DNA of 64,000 nucleotides. Source: JAAFIP01 sp031367325 (GTDB lineage: Bacteria; Pseudomonadota; Gammaproteobacteria; Burkholderiales; Burkholderiaceae_C). The translations under genes and the position numbers were made by a program. The stretch covers positions 18,515 through 82,514 of the forward strand of contig JANLPQ010000037.1 in assembly GCA_031367325.1 (NCBI GenBank). The letters are read 5' to 3'. Every line of letters begins with the position of its first letter. Within the stretch, counting starts at the first letter, position 1. Under the pieces are notes generated by a model, which was not told the DNA's origin, ran no database searches, and was given only the letters and a program-made list of their open reading frames with translations. Shown here in pieces: positions 51,761 through 60,269 of the stretch.

Positions 51761-52282
51761 ATGAAAACTACCCACATTCCAGTACAACAAACCATCCACA
51801 GCGCGTGGGGCCCGCTGCTGCTGGCCGCCACACCGCACGGCCTGTGCGGCATGTGGTTTGACGGCCAAAAACACAGGCCTGATGCCAGCGCCTGGCCTGT
51901 AGCGTCCAGCCCGTTTATTGACCAAGCACGCCAGCAGCTTGCCGACTATTTTGCAGGCCAGCGCAGCGCATTCGACCTGCCACTAGACCTGGCGGCAGGC
52001 ACTGCCTTTCAGCAAGCGGTATGGCGCGCCCTGCTGGCCATACCGTGCGGCCAAGTGGTCAGCTACGGCAGCATTGCCAAAGGTATGGGCAATGCTGCCG
52101 CCGTGCGCGCCGTGGGCGCTGCCGTAGGGCGCAACCCGATAAGTATCATCGTGCCCTGCCACCGCGTGCTGGGCGCTACCGGCGCGCTAACGGGCTACGC
52201 AGGCGGGCTAGATCGCAAAAAGGCGTTGCTGCAGCTAGAAAACGCTGCCGCCTTGCGGCCAGAGCTGGCCTTGACTGCCTAG
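51761..52282 (+). CDS. ogt: Methylated-DNA-[protein]-cysteine S-methyltransferase
   Basis: Suicidal repair of O6-methylguanine and O4-methylthymine in DNA. The 173-residue protein has the C-terminal AGT domain with the active-site motif IIVPCHRVLG, the VSYGSIAKGMGNAAAVRAVGAAVGRNP helix-turn-helix and arginine finger, and an N-terminal ribonuclease-H-like domain (WGPLLLAATPHGLCGMWF). The frame opens at TTG 51755; the ATG at 51761 is preferred. It lies 41 bases after alkA with a palindromic repeat filling the gap, giving a compact alkylation-repair pair. Confidence 0.95.
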   Translation: MKTTHIPVQQTIHSAWGPLLLAATPHGLCGMWFDGQKHRPDASAWPVASSPFIDQARQQLADYFAGQRSAFDLPLDLAAGTAFQQAVWRALLAIPCGQVVSYGSIAKGMGNAAAVRAVGAAVGRNPISIIVPCHRVLGATGALTGYAGGLDRKKALLQLENAAALRPELALTA

Positions 52283-52317
52283 ACAAACGCTCTATTTTTT
52301 GCATCAATCAAGCCTGT

Positions 52318-52362
52318 AGACAGCATTAATCCTGCTCAAGCAGCTATGTTTTTTAGAGCATA
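52318..52362 (-). repeat. Palindromic repeat copy between ogt and the EamA gene
   Basis: Core ATAGCTGCTTGAGCAG on the minus strand at 52332-52347 in the 89-base gap. It ends about ten bases before the ATG of the transporter gene, so it would lie in that gene's leader. Confidence 0.8.
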
Positions 52363-52371
52363 CTAGGCCTT

Positions 52372-53274
52372 ATGAAATTTGCTACTGCGTTTGAATTTAT
52401 TTTGCTGGCCGCTATGTGGGGTGGATCGTTTTTGCTGATGAAGATGGGCGCGTCTGAGTTTGGGCCTTTTGCCACGGCTTTTTTGCGGGTGCTGCTGGCA
52501 ACCGTATTTTTGCTGCCTTTGCTGCTGTGGCGCGGCCAGTGGGCCGCGCTGCGGGCCAAGTGGCGCACGGTAGTGCTGGTGGGCGCGCTGAACAGTGGCG
52601 TGCCGTTTGTGTTGTTTGGCTTTGCGGTGCTGCACATTAACACCGGGCTGGCGTCTATTTTGAACGCCACTACCCCGCTGTGGGCCGCGTTGGTGGCCTG
52701 GCTGTGGCTGCACGACAGGCCTACACCGGTTCGGCTGCTGGGCTTGGCCATTGGCTTTGCCGGCGTGGCCGCGCTGGCGTGGGACAAAGCCACCTTTCAG
52801 GCAGGCGCTGCGTCGCCCAGCCTAGCCGGCCTGGCGGTGTTGGCCACTTTGGTAGCCACGCTGTGCTACGGCATAGCCGCCAGCCATGCCAAAAAATACC
52901 TCACCGGCGTGCCGCCACTGGTCAGCGCCACAGGCAGCCAGATAGGCGCAGCGCTGTTTTTGCTATTGCCCGCTGTTACGCACCTGCCTGCGAAAAACCC
53001 CAGTGGCCTTGCGTGGCTTGCTATCACGCTGCTAGCACTGTTTTGCACCGCGCTGGCTTACATACTGTACTTTCGCATCATCGCCACCGCAGGCCCCGCC
53101 CGCGCGGCGTCGGTTACCTTTTTAATCCCCGTGTTTGGCGTGGCGTATGGTGTTTTGTTTTTAAACGAAGCTGTCACGCCCACTATGCTGGTGTGTGGCG
53201 CAGTCATCGTGCTGGGCACGGCGCTCAGCACAGGCTTGCTGCGCTGGGGTAAGGCGGGTTTAAAAACGACTTAA
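52372..53274 (+). CDS. EamA/DMT-family transporter
   Basis: A 300-residue inner-membrane protein with ten predicted membrane segments arranged as two EamA repeats (first about 5-140, second about 150-290), typical of drug/metabolite exporters of the RhaT/YdcZ-like class. The first segment starts EFILLAAMWGGSFLLMKMGA and the second repeat LVATLCYGIAASHAKKYL. The substrate cannot be inferred. AGG four bases before the ATG is a weak ribosome-binding site. It is convergent with the LysR gene. Confidence 0.9.
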   Translation: MKFATAFEFILLAAMWGGSFLLMKMGASEFGPFATAFLRVLLATVFLLPLLLWRGQWAALRAKWRTVVLVGALNSGVPFVLFGFAVLHINTGLASILNATTPLWAALVAWLWLHDRPTPVRLLGLAIGFAGVAALAWDKATFQAGAASPSLAGLAVLATLVATLCYGIAASHAKKYLTGVPPLVSATGSQIGAALFLLLPAVTHLPAKNPSGLAWLAITLLALFCTALAYILYFRIIATAGPARAASVTFLIPVFGVAYGVLFLNEAVTPTMLVCGAVIVLGTALSTGLLRWGKAGLKTT

Positions 53275-53292
53275 ATCACGCTATCGCTTTCA

Positions 53293-53340
53293 TGCCCGAC
53301 TCTGTGCCCGACTCTGCGCCCAAATCCGTGCCCAATTTCA
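53293..53340. repeat. Four imperfect 12-base tandem repeats between convergent genes
   Basis: Units at 53293, 53305, 53317 and 53329: TGCCCGACTCTG twice, then CGCCCAAATCCG and TGCCCAATTTCA. They lie in the 86-base gap between the EamA and LysR genes. Confidence 0.7.
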
Positions 53341-53360
53341 GGCCAGATTTCAGCCTACAT

Positions 53361-54326
53361 TTAAGCAGCAGGCACTACCTGCTGCCGTACAAAATCCATA
53401 AACACCGAGGCAATGCGTGGCAGGCGGCGGTCGCTGCGCCATACCATTTGCCAGTTGCGCGCAATCGGTAAGCCTGCCATGGGCAGCACGGCCAAGCCTT
53501 CGCGCGCGGGCGTACTTGCCAGCGCATGCTGCGACACAATGGCCAGGCCCAAGCCAGCAGCCACAGCGTGTTTGATAGCCTCGTTGCTGCCCAGCGTCAT
53601 GCGGATGCGCGGGGTAATGTGATGCTGACTCAAAAAATCTAGCGTGGCTTGCCGGGTGCCCGAGCCTGGCTCGCGCATCAGCAGGTCGACACCTGCCAGC
53701 TGCTGCAGTGGTCTTTTGCGTGGGTTGTGTACAATTTTTTTATGCGGTAGTTTTTTATGCGCTACTTTTTTACTAGCTGCCCAAGCATGTTTTACGGGGC
53801 CTATCAACACCAGTGGGTTGTCCATTACGGTGGCGTGCTGCAGTGCCAAGTGCTGCGGCGGCATCATCATCACGGCCAGGTCGTCTTGTGCACGCTCTAG
53901 CCGGCTGATGATGGCGCTGCGGTTGTCAATCGTCAGGTCAATGTCGATGCCGGGGTAGGCGTCGACAAAAGGTTTAAGCCACTGCGCCAGAAAATACTCA
54001 GTGGTGGTAACGCCTGCGATGCGCAGCGAGCCGCGCAACATGCCCTGAAAATCGGCCACGCCTTCTTCAAACTCGCGCCAGCTGGCAAACATGTGCGTCA
54101 CCGTGGCCAGCAGGTCGCGGCCCGCGTCGGTTAGCTGCACGCCACGGCCAGCGGGGGCCAGCAGCGCAATGCCTACACAGGCAGCCAGCTCGCGCAACTG
54201 GGTGGACACCGTAGGCTGCGTAAGGTGCAGCGCCTGCGCGGCTTTGGTAATGCCGCCCAAGCGCGCCACGGCCTCAAAGCTGCGCAGCTGGGCAAACGTA
54301 GCACGCGGTGGTTTGGATAAAAGCAT
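53361..54326 (-). CDS. LysR-family transcriptional regulator (CbbR-like)
   Basis: A 321-residue regulator with an N-terminal winged helix-turn-helix (about residues 10-68; FAQLRSFEAVARLGGITKAAQALHLTQPTVSTQLREL) and a type 2 periplasmic-binding-like effector domain (about 95-310). A very basic insertion (AASKKVAHKKLPHKKIVHNPRKR, about residues 185-207) in the effector domain is unusual for the family. The frame reaches 54359, but the ATG at 54326 is preferred because the longer form would place a candidate operator inside the gene. It is divergent from icd, the likely target. Confidence 0.88.
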   Translation of the reverse strand: MLLSKPPRATFAQLRSFEAVARLGGITKAAQALHLTQPTVSTQLRELAACVGIALLAPAGRGVQLTDAGRDLLATVTHMFASWREFEEGVADFQGMLRGSLRIAGVTTTEYFLAQWLKPFVDAYPGIDIDLTIDNRSAIISRLERAQDDLAVMMMPPQHLALQHATVMDNPLVLIGPVKHAWAASKKVAHKKLPHKKIVHNPRKRPLQQLAGVDLLMREPGSGTRQATLDFLSQHHITPRIRMTLGSNEAIKHAVAAGLGLAIVSQHALASTPAREGLAVLPMAGLPIARNWQMVWRSDRRLPRIASVFMDFVRQQVVPAA

Positions 54327-54341
54327 ACGAATTAATCTATT

Positions 54342-54364
54342 TAATTTATGCAAATACATTATTA
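54342..54364. promoter_or_regulatory. Candidate LysR-type operator
   Basis: An interrupted dyad, TAAT-tt-ATG-caaata-CAT-t-ATTA, lies in the 98-base region between the LysR gene and icd. LysR-type regulators usually bind such T-N11-A dyads upstream of a divergent target. Inferred from symmetry and position only. Confidence 0.3.
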
Positions 54365-54424
54365 GACACCAATGCGTAAAAACTGCAAACTTGTGGCATG
54401 TTTAACCCCTAAGAGAAGTTTTTA

Positions 54425-56032
54425 ATGACACCCACCGCTATATCTACCACCCCCACCATGACACACAAAACACCCATCACCGTAGCCTATGGTGACGGCG
54501 TGGGGCCAGAAATTATGCAAGCCACGCTGCACATATTAGAAGCAGCAGGCGCGCACATTGCACCCGAGGTGATAGAGATTGGCGAGAAGGTCTATCTCAG
54601 CGGCAACACCGCTGGCATTGCCCAAGAGGCTTGGGCCAGCCTGCGGCGCACCAAGGTGTTTTTAAAATCGCCTATCACCACACCGTCGGGCGGCGGCTAC
54701 AAAAGCCTGAACGTGACCGTGCGCAAAACCCTAGGCCTGTACGCCAACATACGCCCCTGCGCGGCCTACCACCCGTATGTAGCCACCTTGCACCCCGCCA
54801 TGGACGTAGTGATCGTGCGCGAGAACGAAGAAGATTTGTACGCAGGTATTGAACACCGGCAAACCGACGAAGTTTTTCAGTGCTTAAAGCTGATCACCCG
54901 CCCGGGCTGCGAAAAAATTGTGCGCTACGCTTTTGAATACGCCGTAGCGCATGGGCGAAAAAAAGTGACCTGCATGACCAAAGACAACATCATGAAGATG
55001 ACCGATGGCTTGTTTCACAAAGTGTTTGACGAGATCAGCGCCGAGTACCCTGCTATTAAAACCGAGCACATGATTATTGACATTGGCACCGCGCGCCTGG
55101 CGTCTAGGCCCGAGCAGTTTGACGTAATCGTGACACCTAATTTATACGGCGACATTATCTCGGATGTAGCCGCCGAGCTGACTGGCAGCGTGGGCCTGGG
55201 TGGCAGCGCCAATATTGGCGAGCATGTGGCTATGTTTGAAGCTATCCACGGCAGCGCACCCGATATTGCGGGCCTGGGCGTTGCCAACCCATCAGGCTTG
55301 CTGCTGGGTGCCGTGATGATGCTAGTGCATATTGGCCAAAACGACGTAGCCCAGCGCGTGCACAACGCTTGGCTTAAAACGATTGAAGATGGTATTCAAA
55401 CTGCAGATTTAACGTCTGGTATCACTGCGGGTGGCACAACGCGTAATACAGCGAATGGTGCAACGGGTGACACAAAAGCAAAACCTGCCAGTACTGCTGC
55501 ATTCACTGCTGCGGTGATAGCCCGTTTAGGCCAAACGCCGTTAAAGCTTAAAACGGTGCACTACGACTCCAGTGCTTCAAGCTCCACCGCTTCCGTGCAC
55601 ACGGCGCAAGCTGCCAAGCCCCTGTACACACCGCGCCCACCAGCGCAAAAAACTTTGGTAGGGGTAGACGTGTTTGTGCACACCACAGGCGTGTCGGCTG
55701 ATTATTTGGCTGGTCGTTTGCAAACTCTGTCGCAGCAGCCCAGTGCTACGGGGTTTAAACTGCAAATGATCACCAACCGGGGTGTCAAAGTATGGCCAGG
55801 CGGCTTTCCAGAAACTTTTTGTACCGACCATTGGCGTTGTCGGTTCTTGGGGAGCCCTGTGGGAACCAGTGCTGACAGCCAAAGCAGCGCCTCATCACGC
55901 CACACTACCAACCATAACGCCATCATTGCACTGCTGCAAAACCTGCAAAGCGATGGCGTAGACTTTATCAAGACAGAAAATCTGTGCCTGTTTGACGGCG
56001 AGGCAGGATTTGCTTTAGGGCAAGGGCAGTAA
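54425..56032 (+). CDS. icd: Isocitrate dehydrogenase, long Thermus/Rickettsia-type form
   Basis: Oxidises isocitrate to 2-oxoglutarate in the TCA cycle. The 535-residue protein has the beta-decarboxylating dehydrogenase core (about 15-350), with AYGDGVGPEIM, substrate loop SPITTPSGGGYKSLNVTVRKTLGLYANIRP, VRENEEDLYAGIEH and the metal-binding Asp motif NLYGDIISDVAAELTG. A C-terminal domain (about 410-530) is characteristic of the long IDH class. It is longer than usual because of low-complexity Thr/Ala/Ser/Gly segments (about residues 325-355, 375-395 and 475-495). A good AAGAGAAG site precedes the ATG. Cofactor preference is not certain from sequence. Confidence 0.92.
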   Translation: MTPTAISTTPTMTHKTPITVAYGDGVGPEIMQATLHILEAAGAHIAPEVIEIGEKVYLSGNTAGIAQEAWASLRRTKVFLKSPITTPSGGGYKSLNVTVRKTLGLYANIRPCAAYHPYVATLHPAMDVVIVRENEEDLYAGIEHRQTDEVFQCLKLITRPGCEKIVRYAFEYAVAHGRKKVTCMTKDNIMKMTDGLFHKVFDEISAEYPAIKTEHMIIDIGTARLASRPEQFDVIVTPNLYGDIISDVAAELTGSVGLGGSANIGEHVAMFEAIHGSAPDIAGLGVANPSGLLLGAVMMLVHIGQNDVAQRVHNAWLKTIEDGIQTADLTSGITAGGTTRNTANGATGDTKAKPASTAAFTAAVIARLGQTPLKLKTVHYDSSASSSTASVHTAQAAKPLYTPRPPAQKTLVGVDVFVHTTGVSADYLAGRLQTLSQQPSATGFKLQMITNRGVKVWPGGFPETFCTDHWRCRFLGSPVGTSADSQSSASSRHTTNHNAIIALLQNLQSDGVDFIKTENLCLFDGEAGFALGQGQ

Positions 56033-56099
56033 CACTGTGGTTGGCATATATCTACCCAATGTGCTACCAACTGCTTAATATCGAGATTTTTCAGGCAAG

Positions 56100-56134
56100 A
56101 AAAAACCCTTGTAAATCAATGACTTACAAGGGTT
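56100..56134 (-). terminator. Terminator of the tRNA operon
   Basis: A perfect 11-base stem (56104-56114 with 56124-56134; AACCCTTGTAA arm) is followed on the minus strand by six T residues. It lies 12 bases past the 3' end of tRNA-Asp and is convergent with icd. Confidence 0.9.
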
Positions 56135-56145
56135 ATCCTATGTGT

Positions 56146-56222
56146 TGGCGGAGCGGACGGGACTCGAACCCGCGACCCCCGGCGTGACAGGCCGGTATTC
56201 TAACCAACTGAACTACCACTCC
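56146..56222 (-). tRNA. tRNA-Asp (anticodon GTC)
   Basis: A complete cloverleaf of 77 bases including an encoded CCA. The anticodon stem is CCGGC/GCCGG with loop CTGTCAC (GTC). The T arm has GGTTCGAGTCC. It is the third and last tRNA of the leftward operon. Confidence 0.97.
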
Positions 56223-56287
56223 TAAAAGCTTATTGCTAAACTTTAAACTCTCTTCAAACCAAAATACCTAGTCAGTATCTAGATATT

Positions 56288-56363
56288 TGGCGACCCCACG
56301 GGGATTCGAACCCCGGTACTTACCGTGAAAGGGTAATGTCCTAGGCCTCTAGACGATGGGGTC
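56288..56363 (-). tRNA. tRNA-Glu (anticodon TTC)
   Basis: A 76-base cloverleaf with encoded CCA. The anticodon stem is TTACC/GGTAA with loop CTTTCAC (TTC). The 5' end GACCCCA pairs with TGGGGTC. Second tRNA of the operon; its cognate synthetase gene gltX lies immediately upstream. Confidence 0.97.
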
Positions 56364-56410
56364 AAAAACCTTTGCAGAAACCTTTGTTTACTACCGTTCA
56401 ACTAGTTTGA

Positions 56411-56486
<76 letters not shown>

Positions 56487-56605
56487 GTAAAAACCTAAAA
56501 TTTCTATCTAAAATTCAGGCCTTTTCAGAAGGTTTCTCGACTTGTTTACATCGACTTGCGTCTTCATAAACATGCCTGAGAAAAACTCCGCCAGCAAACT
56601 GCTGA

Positions 56606-56642
56606 GCCTGCAATTATAGCGTGAAAATCAGGCCTCTTGCAA
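56606..56642 (-). promoter_or_regulatory. Strong sigma-70 promoter of the tRNA operon
   Basis: On the minus strand, TTGCAA (56637-56642) and a perfect TATAAT (56613-56618) are spaced by 18 bases. The -35 box lies inside the last codons of gltX and the -10 just past its stop, so the tRNAs can be transcribed independently of gltX. The predicted start is near 56606. Confidence 0.75.
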
Positions 56643-58082
56643 CCGCTCTAGAGCGATTTGCCTACCGCACAGCAGCAGCACCGCGTCCAGAGACGGGGTT
56701 TGCGCTTTGCCCATCAGCAAAACGCGCACAGGCATGGCTAGCTGGGGCATTTTTAGGCCAGCCTCAAGCAGAGTTTCTTTGATAGCCGTGGCTAAGCTAG
56801 CTTTGTCCCAAGCGCAGTTTTTTAGTTTGCTGCACAGCACGGCGATGGCGGGTTTGACCGCCTCGGTCACGTGCAAGGCATACTCGTCGGCGTTGCGTTG
56901 GGGCGTGGTGTAGAAGGCTGCGGCCCAGGTGGCTAGCGCGGCTGTGGTGTCGCAACGGTCTTTAAACAGCGCGCAGATCTGCGGCAAGCGGTCGTCTGGG
57001 GTGATGGCCCCGCCTTCGCGGTTTGATAATTGCACAGTTACCAGCGCGGCCAGCCGCTCGTCGTCGGCCAGCTTCATGTAATGTGAGTTAACCCAGTTTA
57101 ATTTGGCGGCGTCCCACTGTGCGGGGCTTTTGGCCAGGTGTGCGCCGTCAAACCAGCTGGTCAGCTGCGCCGTGCTAAACAGCTCGTCGTCGCCGTGGCT
57201 CCAGCCCAGGCGGGCTAAGTAATTCACCATCGCTTCGGGCAAATAACCTGCGTCGCGGTACTGGGTGACGCTGACTGCGCCGTGGCGCTTAGACAGCTTT
57301 TCGCCATCGGGCCCGAGGATCATGGGGACATGGCCGTACTGTGGCAGTGCAGCGCCTAAGGCTTTCAAAATATTAATCTGGCGCGGCGTGTTGTTGACAT
57401 GGTCGTCACCCCGAATAACGTGGGTGATGCGCATGTCCAGGTCGTCTACCACCACGCAAAAGTTGTACGTGGGCGTGCCCACAGTTTCGCCCTTTGCTGC
57501 CGCTTCAACTGTCACGGGCCGGGCGATGATTAAATCGTCCAGCTCTTTGTTGCTGATGGTGATGCTGCCTTTGACGGTGTCTAGCCAGGTCACGTCGCCG
57601 TCCACCGGGTTGGCAAAGCGCACTACGGGCTGCACGCCGGCGGGTGGCGTGGGCAGCACCTTGCCGGGTGCGGGGCGCCAAGTGCCGTCGTAGCGGGGTT
57701 TGTCGCCGCGTGCTTTTTGCGCTTCGCGCATGGCGTCTAGCTCGGCGGGGGAGGTGTAGCAGTGGTAGGCCGTACCGGCTTGCAGCATTTGCGCAATGAC
57801 GGCGCGGTAGCGGTCCATGCGCTGCATTTGGTAGAACGGGCCTTCGTCGTAGCCTAGCTGCAGCCAGTCCATGGCGTCGATGATTTGGTCGACTGCAGCC
57901 TGCGTAGAGCGCGCCTCGTCAGTGTCTTCAATACGCAAAATAAATTGTGCGTCGTGGCCCAGCGCTTTGTGGTGTTGCGCAAACACCCAGCAAAACAAAG
58001 CGGTGCGGGCTGTGCCTAAATGCAAGAAGCCGGTGGGTGATGGGGCAATCCTAGTTCGGATGGGTGTGCGGGTCGTAGTCAT
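56628..58082 (-). CDS. gltX: Glutamyl-tRNA synthetase
   Basis: Charges tRNA-Glu with glutamate. The 484-residue class I synthetase has the HIGH-type motif in APSPTGFLHLGTARTAL, IEDTDEARS, YNFCVVVDDLDMRITHVIRGDDHVNNTPRQ and the KMSKS-type motif EKLSKRHGAVSV. Its C-terminal anticodon-binding helical domain ends at LLCGRQIALERLQ. The operon for its cognate tRNA follows on the same strand with its own promoter in the end of gltX. A palindromic repeat lies in the gap between it and metZ. Confidence 0.96.
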   Translation of the reverse strand: MTTTRTPIRTRIAPSPTGFLHLGTARTALFCWVFAQHHKALGHDAQFILRIEDTDEARSTQAAVDQIIDAMDWLQLGYDEGPFYQMQRMDRYRAVIAQMLQAGTAYHCYTSPAELDAMREAQKARGDKPRYDGTWRPAPGKVLPTPPAGVQPVVRFANPVDGDVTWLDTVKGSITISNKELDDLIIARPVTVEAAAKGETVGTPTYNFCVVVDDLDMRITHVIRGDDHVNNTPRQINILKALGAALPQYGHVPMILGPDGEKLSKRHGAVSVTQYRDAGYLPEAMVNYLARLGWSHGDDELFSTAQLTSWFDGAHLAKSPAQWDAAKLNWVNSHYMKLADDERLAALVTVQLSNREGGAITPDDRLPQICALFKDRCDTTAALATWAAAFYTTPQRNADEYALHVTEAVKPAIAVLCSKLKNCAWDKASLATAIKETLLEAGLKMPQLAMPVRVLLMGKAQTPSLDAVLLLCGRQIALERLQEA

Positions 58083-58100
58083 GCGTTTCTTCGATGATAG

Positions 58101-58166
58101 ATTACTATAAATTTAATAGCTGCTTAAGCAGGAATTACTTGGGTTACTGGCCTATTTACTTAAAAA
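58101..58166 (+). repeat. Palindromic repeat copy between metZ and gltX
   Basis: Core ATAGCTGCTTAAGCAG at 58116-58131 (one central change that keeps the palindrome), preceded by ACTATAAATTTA and followed by a second-subtype tail (AATTACTTGGGTTACTGGCC). It lies in the 105-base gap, upstream of the gltX start. Confidence 0.8.
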
Positions 58167-58187
58167 TTTAGCCCTTGCAACCGTTAT

Positions 58188-59423
58188 TTAAGGCAAGGTA
58201 TCAAAGCCGCGGTTCAGGTCAGCCTGCAAATCGCCCAAGTGCTCTAAACCCACTGCCACACGCACCATACCTTGGGTAATGCCAGCGGCCAAACGCTGCG
58301 CTTCGGTCAAGCGGCCATGCGACGTGCTGGCGGGCTGGGTGATGATGGTTTTCACATCGCCTAAATTAGCGGTCACCGACATGAGCCGTGTGCTGTCGAT
58401 CACATGGTGGGCGTTTTTGCGCATCTGCTCGGGCGAATTGCCTTTGACCTCAAAGCTCAGCACCGCGCCGCCCAGGCCTGTGCCGTTGGCGTTTTGCTGG
58501 CGCATGGCCAGTGCGTGCTGGGGGTGGCTGGGCAGGCCGGGGTAGTACACGCGCTGCACCTGCGGGTGCGCTTCTAGCCAGGTGGCCATGTGCAAAGCGC
58601 GTGCGCTTTGCGCCTCCATGCGGATGCCCAGCGTCTCCATGCCTTTGAGCACCACCCACGCATTAAAAGGCGACAGGCTCATGCCCGCGCTGCGCATCAC
58701 AGGGATAAATTTTTCTTTAATCAACTGTTCGTTGCCGCACAGCGCGCCCGCAATAACACGGCCCTGCCCGTCTAGGTATTTAGTGCCCGAATGGATGATG
58801 ATGTCAGCACCAAACAGCACGGGTTTTTGCAGCGCTGGTGAGCAAAAGCAGTTGTCTACGGCCAGCAGCACGCCAGCGTTGTGCGCAATGTCGGCCAGCG
58901 CCTGTATGTCGCACACTTCGGTCAACGGGTTGGTAGGCGTTTCGGCCACTAGCAGCTTGGTGTTGGGGCGCATGGCAGCTTTCCACTCGGCTACATCGGT
59001 TTGGCTGACAAAGGATGATTCCACGCCAAACTTGGCAAACTCAGTGCCGATTAATTTAATCGTACTGCCGAATACGGAGCGCGAGCACAGCACATGGTCG
59101 CCTGCCTTCAGCAAGCCCATGCACAGCAGCAAAATAGCGCTCATGCCGCTGCTGGTGCCTATGCAACTTTCGGTGCCTTCCAGCGCGGCTAGGCGCTTTT
59201 CCATCGCTGTCACCGTGGGGTTGGTAAAGCGGCTGTACACATAACCGTCTTCTTCCCCTGCAAAGCGGCGCGCGGCGGTCTCGCTATCAGGCTGGGTGAA
59301 GCTAGAGCTGAGGTACAGCGCCTCCGAGTTCTCGCCGTATTGTGATTTGTCTACCGACATGCGCACGGCCAGCGTGTCCAGGTGCAGGCCTTCGGGGAGG
59401 GGTTTGGGGGGTGTAGGGGTCAC
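58188..59423 (-). CDS. metZ: O-succinylhomoserine sulfhydrylase
   Basis: Forms homocysteine directly from O-succinylhomoserine and sulfide in methionine synthesis. The 411-residue PLP enzyme of the Cys/Met metabolism family has YSRFTNPTVTAMEKRLAALEGTE, the PLP-ring Tyr/Asp residues, VDNCFCSPALQKP and the Lys in IIHSGTKYLDGQGRV. The frame extends back into the upstream toxin gene to a TTG at 59486; the GTG at 59423 is chosen because it falls 11 bases after the toxin stop with GAGAA seven bases upstream. It therefore appears to be the third gene of a unit led by the antitoxin and toxin genes. Confidence 0.92.
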   Translation of the reverse strand: MTPTPPKPLPEGLHLDTLAVRMSVDKSQYGENSEALYLSSSFTQPDSETAARRFAGEEDGYVYSRFTNPTVTAMEKRLAALEGTESCIGTSSGMSAILLLCMGLLKAGDHVLCSRSVFGSTIKLIGTEFAKFGVESSFVSQTDVAEWKAAMRPNTKLLVAETPTNPLTEVCDIQALADIAHNAGVLLAVDNCFCSPALQKPVLFGADIIIHSGTKYLDGQGRVIAGALCGNEQLIKEKFIPVMRSAGMSLSPFNAWVVLKGMETLGIRMEAQSARALHMATWLEAHPQVQRVYYPGLPSHPQHALAMRQQNANGTGLGGAVLSFEVKGNSPEQMRKNAHHVIDSTRLMSVTANLGDVKTIITQPASTSHGRLTEAQRLAAGITQGMVRVAVGLEHLGDLQADLNRGFDTLP

Positions 59424-59433
59424 AGTCAATTTC

Positions 59434-59730
59434 TCAATAACTTTTATAGCCAGATTCGCGTTGATGGCGAATACGTATAACTTCAACGCGGTCTTCTAGC
59501 TGATTAAACCAGTACAACGCCAAATAACCCGACTTTCCACGCGAAATTACTAACTCACGCAGAGGTAATTTGTTAGGTCGGCCTATCTCAGGGTGTTGCT
59601 GCAAAATTTTCAACGCGCTGACCATAATTTCAACAAGCCCTACTGCATCTTCTGGATGCTGCGCGAGCAAAAATTCTGTGAGGCGTTGAATATCTTGGCC
59701 TGCCTCATCCAATATGACCAAGCCAGTCAT
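59434..59730 (-). CDS. ParE/RelE-family toxin
   Basis: A 98-residue plasmid-stabilisation-type protein (TGLVILDEAGQDIQRLTEFLL...HPEIGRPNKLPLRELVISRGKSGYLALYWFNQLEDRVEVIRIRHQRESGY), the standard ParE fold in which gyrase or ribosome is the usual target. The conserved RELVISRGKSGYLALY strand and final IRIRHQRE are intact. The start overlaps the antitoxin stop by four bases, a classic toxin-antitoxin arrangement. It is immediately upstream of metZ. Confidence 0.88.
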   Translation of the reverse strand: MTGLVILDEAGQDIQRLTEFLLAQHPEDAVGLVEIMVSALKILQQHPEIGRPNKLPLRELVISRGKSGYLALYWFNQLEDRVEVIRIRHQRESGYKSY

Positions 59731-60101
59731 TGACCCTCTCGCGTTTTTAGAGGTTTTGATTGTGCGCTGGCTTTAAGTGATGACACTTTGACTGCATCAG
59801 GCCGCATGGGCTGACCCGTACGGTATGGTCTGGCTTGTGGCCAGGATGGGTTTTCGCCTTTGACTTTAGCGCGCATCCAGGTGAATACGTCCTCACCGTC
59901 ATAACAAATATTCGTGCGCAACATGTCTTGATATGAAGCCTCGCCATCGGCATAAAACTGCTGGCGCAATGCTGCATCGTCCATGGCGGTTTGCAGTGTG
60001 TCCACCATCAAGGCATGCGCTGTTTTACCTTCGCGCGCGGCGGTGATGGCGATTTGCTCTTTAAGAGCGTCGGGCAGTTTGAGCGATGTAGTGGTGGTCA
60101 T
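59727..60101 (-). CDS. Ribbon-helix-helix antitoxin
   Basis: A 124-residue protein whose N-terminus (SLKLPDALKEQIAITAAREGKTAHALMVDTLQTAM) is a CopG/Arc-type ribbon-helix-helix DNA-binding domain. The extended C-terminal half (about residues 55-124, with SYQDMLRTNICYDGEDVFTWMRAKVKG and a basic end) is longer than in most partners and would bind the toxin. GGAG lies seven bases before the ATG. As in such systems it probably represses its own operon, which here seems to include metZ. Confidence 0.85.
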   Translation of the reverse strand: MTTTTSLKLPDALKEQIAITAAREGKTAHALMVDTLQTAMDDAALRQQFYADGEASYQDMLRTNICYDGEDVFTWMRAKVKGENPSWPQARPYRTGQPMRPDAVKVSSLKASAQSKPLKTREGQ

Positions 60102-60269
60102 GGGTTGGCTCCATTAGGTAGCACTATGGTAACACTTCAACCCACAGCACAGTTCAAAAATTACCGCTTTGCTGGCGTTTCTTTAACTTAGCTTAAAGCT
60201 GAATACCAAGTTACTAACATTTTCAGACCCGCACCCGTAATACTTATTTAAGCCTTTAGAATCATTTGC

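Noticed and set aside
53293..53340. Tandem repeats between the EamA and LysR genes as a CRISPR array
   Set aside because: Units are 12 bases and contiguous, with no spacers; no cas gene is present.
59424..59486. N-terminal extension of metZ to the TTG at 59486
   Set aside because: It would overlap the toxin gene by more than 50 bases, and the GTG at 59423 has a suitably spaced purine-rich site.
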